From assembly GCF_003234855.1 (NCBI RefSeq), contig NZ_QKTO01000009.1, positions 1-64,000 on the forward strand: DNA of 64,000 nt. The letters run 5' to 3'. Shown piece after piece: positions 60,586 through 64,000 of the stretch. Positions within the stretch are counted from its first letter, which is position 1. Each line of letters starts with the position of its first letter. The translations under genes and the position numbers were made by a program. The stretch is from Curtobacterium sp. MCBD17_032. Lineage in GTDB: Bacteria; Actinomycetota; Actinomycetes; Actinomycetales; Microbacteriaceae. The notes beneath the pieces are model-generated. The model was not told where the DNA came from, made no database searches, and saw only the letters and a list, made by a program, of their open reading frames with translations.

Positions 60586-62613
60586 ATGGCCACTCCGTTC
60601 GACGAACCGAGCACGCTCCCCTACGCCCTGCCCCCGTTCGACGACGTCCGGACGGAGCACTACCGCCCGGCCTTCGCCGCCGGGATGGCCGAGCACCGCG
60701 CCGAGGTCGAGGCGATCGCCACCGACCCGCACCCGCCGACGTTCGAGAACACGCTCGTGGCACTCGAACGGTCCGGGCAGCTGCTGCAGCGGGTCGAGAT
60801 GGTCTTCTCCACCGTCACCTCGGCGGACTCCACCGACGAGCTCCGCGACCTCGAGGCGGAGCTCTCCCCGCTCCTGGCCGCCCACCGTGACGCCATCGTG
60901 CTCGACGCCCGCCTGTACGCACGCGTGCGGGCCGTGCACGACGACCTCGACGGCGCTCCCGGCCTGTCGGACGAGGACCGACGCCTCGTCGCCCGGACCC
61001 TGACCGAGATGACGCTCGCCGGCGCCGGTCTCGACGACGCGGGCAAGGAACGACTGACCGCCGTCAACCAGGAGCTCTCCTCGTTGACGACGACGTTCGA
61101 GCGGAACCTGCTCGAGGACACGAACGACGCCGCCGTGCACGTCACCGACGCGTCCGAACTCGCCGGGCTCGACGACGGTGCGGTGTCCGCGGCCGCCGGC
61201 GCCGCGGCCGACCGGGGTCTGGACGGCTGGCTCGTCACCCTGCCGCTCTACACCGGCCACCCCTGGCTCGCCGCGCTCACCGACCGCGGGCTCCGGCGGC
61301 GGATCATGGAGGCGTCGCTCTCGCGCGGGCGACGCGGGAACGCCTTCGACAACCGGGAGGTCCTGCTGCGGATCGTGCGCCTCCGCGCCGAACGCGCCGA
61401 ACTGCTCGGCTTCCGCGACCACGCCTCGGTCGTCACCGCCGACGAGACCGCCGGCGACCCCGACGCGGTCGCCGGGCTGCTGTCGTCGCTCGTGCCGGCC
61501 GCGACCGCGAACGCCCGCGACGAGCGGGCCGTGCGGTCGCGGACCGTCGGGTACGAAGTCGAGTCGTGGGACTGGGGGTACGCCACCGAGGTCCTGCGCG
61601 GTGAGCAGTTCGCCGCGGACAGCGGGGCACTCCGCCCCTACCTGGCGGCCGACCGGGTCCTCGTCGACGGCGTCTTCCACGCGGCCACCGCGCTGTACGG
61701 CCTGCACTTCACGGAACGGCCCGACCTGCGGGGCTACAACGACGAGGTCCGCGTCTTCGAGGTCACCGACGAGGAGGACGAGCCCGTCGGGCTGTACCTG
61801 CTCGACCTGTACACACGGGACGGCAAGCGCGGCGGGGCGTGGATGAACCCCGTGGTCGAGCAGTCGCACCTGCTCGGCACGCTCCCCGTCGTCGTCAACA
61901 ACCTCAACGTGCCGAAGCCGGCCACCGGTTCGGTCACGCTCCTGACCCAGGACGAGGTCGAGACGCTGTTCCACGAGTTCGGGCACGCGCTGCACGGCTT
62001 GATCGCCCGCACGACCTACCCCCGGTTCTCCGGCACGAACGTGGAGCGTGACTTCGTCGAGTTCCCGTCGCAGGTCAACGAGATGTGGGTGACCTGGCCG
62101 TCGGTGCTGGCGAACTACGCGAAGCACCACGAGACCGGCGAGCCGATGCCGCCGGAGCTCGTCCTCGGGCTCGGTGACGCCGAGGGCTTCAACGAGGGCT
62201 TCGGCACGACCGAGTACCTCGCCGCCGCGCTCCTCGACCAGGCGTGGCACCGGCTGACCGCCGCCGAGGCCGCAGCCGTCACCGACGTCGAGGCCTTCGA
62301 GCGGCAGGCCCTGGCGGACGCGGGCATCGACGCCCCGGCCGTCCCGCCCCGCTACTCGTCGACGTACTTCGCGCACACGTTCTCGGGCGGGTACGACGCC
62401 GGGTACTACGGGTACATCTGGAGCGAGGTGCTCGACGCCGACACCGTGGAGTGGTTCCGCGACAACGGCGGCCTGTCCCGGGAGGCCGGCGAGCGGTTCG
62501 CGCGACTCCTGCTCGGCGTCGGCGGAGCGCAGGACCCGCTCGAGGCGTACCGCGCGTTCCGCGGCCGGGACGCCGAGGTCGGGCCACTGCTGCGTCGCCG
62601 CGGGCTCGAGTAG
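60586..62613 (+). CDS. M3 family metallopeptidase (oligopeptidase A / Dcp-like)
   Basis: A 675-aa cytosolic zinc peptidase that degrades short peptides. The zinc site HEFGHALHGLI is near residue 464, with the third ligand Glu in the EGFNEGFGTTEYLA region. It begins with the usual LPYALPPFDDVRTEHYRPAF (key part LPPFDDV), the substrate-facing helix of this subfamily, and ends with DAGYYGYIWSEVLDAD near the C-terminus. Length is typical (680-710 aa). ATG 60586 is leaderless. It meets clpX tail to tail. Confidence 0.94.
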   Translation: MATPFDEPSTLPYALPPFDDVRTEHYRPAFAAGMAEHRAEVEAIATDPHPPTFENTLVALERSGQLLQRVEMVFSTVTSADSTDELRDLEAELSPLLAAHRDAIVLDARLYARVRAVHDDLDGAPGLSDEDRRLVARTLTEMTLAGAGLDDAGKERLTAVNQELSSLTTTFERNLLEDTNDAAVHVTDASELAGLDDGAVSAAAGAAADRGLDGWLVTLPLYTGHPWLAALTDRGLRRRIMEASLSRGRRGNAFDNREVLLRIVRLRAERAELLGFRDHASVVTADETAGDPDAVAGLLSSLVPAATANARDERAVRSRTVGYEVESWDWGYATEVLRGEQFAADSGALRPYLAADRVLVDGVFHAATALYGLHFTERPDLRGYNDEVRVFEVTDEEDEPVGLYLLDLYTRDGKRGGAWMNPVVEQSHLLGTLPVVVNNLNVPKPATGSVTLLTQDEVETLFHEFGHALHGLIARTTYPRFSGTNVERDFVEFPSQVNEMWVTWPSVLANYAKHHETGEPMPPELVLGLGDAEGFNEGFGTTEYLAAALLDQAWHRLTAAEAAAVTDVEAFERQALADAGIDAPAVPPRYSSTYFAHTFSGGYDAGYYGYIWSEVLDADTVEWFRDNGGLSREAGERFARLLLGVGGAQDPLEAYRAFRGRDAEVGPLLRRRGLE

Positions 62614-62628
62614 GCACCGGCGAACCAG

Positions 62629-62666
62629 CGCGCCGGGGCACCGGCGGCGGCGCCGTCCCCGGCGCG
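62629..62666. terminator. Bidirectional terminator between the M3 peptidase gene and clpX
   Basis: A 10-bp stem (62629-62638 with 62657-62666) enclosing a second small hairpin (CGGCG/CGCCG) in the loop, between convergent genes. Confidence 0.7.
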
Positions 62667-62672
62667 GCGTCG

Positions 62673-63953
<1,281 letters not shown>

Positions 63954-64000
63954 GCTCTCGGCCTTCCCTGGTCGACGCGCGCCGCCAGTGCGGTGCACGA

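Overview
The window reads as one end of a draft contig from a high-G+C actinobacterium, most likely Microbacteriaceae and probably Curtobacterium or a close relative. Reasons: dense G/C-rich coding, a mycoredoxin, a short actinobacterial-type ValS, the imuA-imuB-dnaE2 SOS mutagenesis operon with TCGAAC-N4-GTTCGA LexA boxes, many leaderless genes (a NANNNT -10 box exactly six bases before the start codon), and the blocks rne / rplU-rpmA-obgE-proB-proA-nadD-rsfS and ndk-DUF4233-folC-ileS. The genus is inference. The first 24 bases are a leftover Nextera adapter, not genome. I see no phage, insertion sequence, CRISPR array or rRNA.

Layout. 0.1-6.5 kb: a Fic protein, oligopeptidase B, and a PadR / membrane protein / CYTH-CHAD operon. 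6.5-12.3 kb: mycoredoxin, an SNF2-type helicase, an APH-fold kinase, a FUSC exporter. 12.5-14.7 kb: an OmpR-type two-component system. 14.7-20.8 kb: the SOS-inducible dnaE2-imuB-imuA operon, with one LexA box inside the imuA promoter and a second upstream. 20.8-23.5 kb: pabB with expanded tandem micro-repeats, and an aldose 1-epimerase. 23.7 kb: tRNA-Ala(GGC). 23.9-31.2 kb: rsfS, a tail-anchored unknown, nadD, a 66-aa membrane protein, proA, proB, obgE, rpmA, rplU. 31.3-36.5 kb: DUF4031, a membrane protein, RNase E, and a VKOR-type oxidase. 36.6-40.1 kb: four accessory-looking genes (small membrane protein, GNAT, DHA2-type efflux pump, APH-fold kinase). 40.4-49.1 kb: a DsbA-like protein, ndk, DUF4233, folC, ileS with a translational T-box leader, a CDF transporter, and a repeat-rich membrane protein. 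49.2-55.0 kb: TetR and a divergent peptide ABC transporter with a fused two-domain ATPase. 55.1-64.0 kb: an MHS-type transporter, valS, a small unknown, TetR, an M3 peptidase, and clpX.

How it works together. Most of the window is core: ribosome assembly and silencing (RplU, RpmA, ObgE, RsfS), RNA decay (RNase E), proline, folate and NAD synthesis, aminoacyl-tRNA supply, protein quality control (ClpX, OpdB, M3 peptidase) and oxidative folding (VKOR with DsbA-like). Inducible parts are the LexA-controlled mutasome, the T-box-controlled ileS, and the PadR and TetR units. Operons are tightly packed, and GTGA/ATGA overlaps are common. Convergent pairs usually share strong hairpin terminators.

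I did not find a wholly new system. The best leads are: the ileS T-box with legible mutually exclusive helices; the paired LexA boxes on a leaderless imuA promoter; micro-repeat insertions inside PabB; an RNase E with no visible zinc-link cysteines; a terminator whose loop carries the next gene's -10 box; and the PadR / membrane / CYTH-CHAD operon of unknown role.
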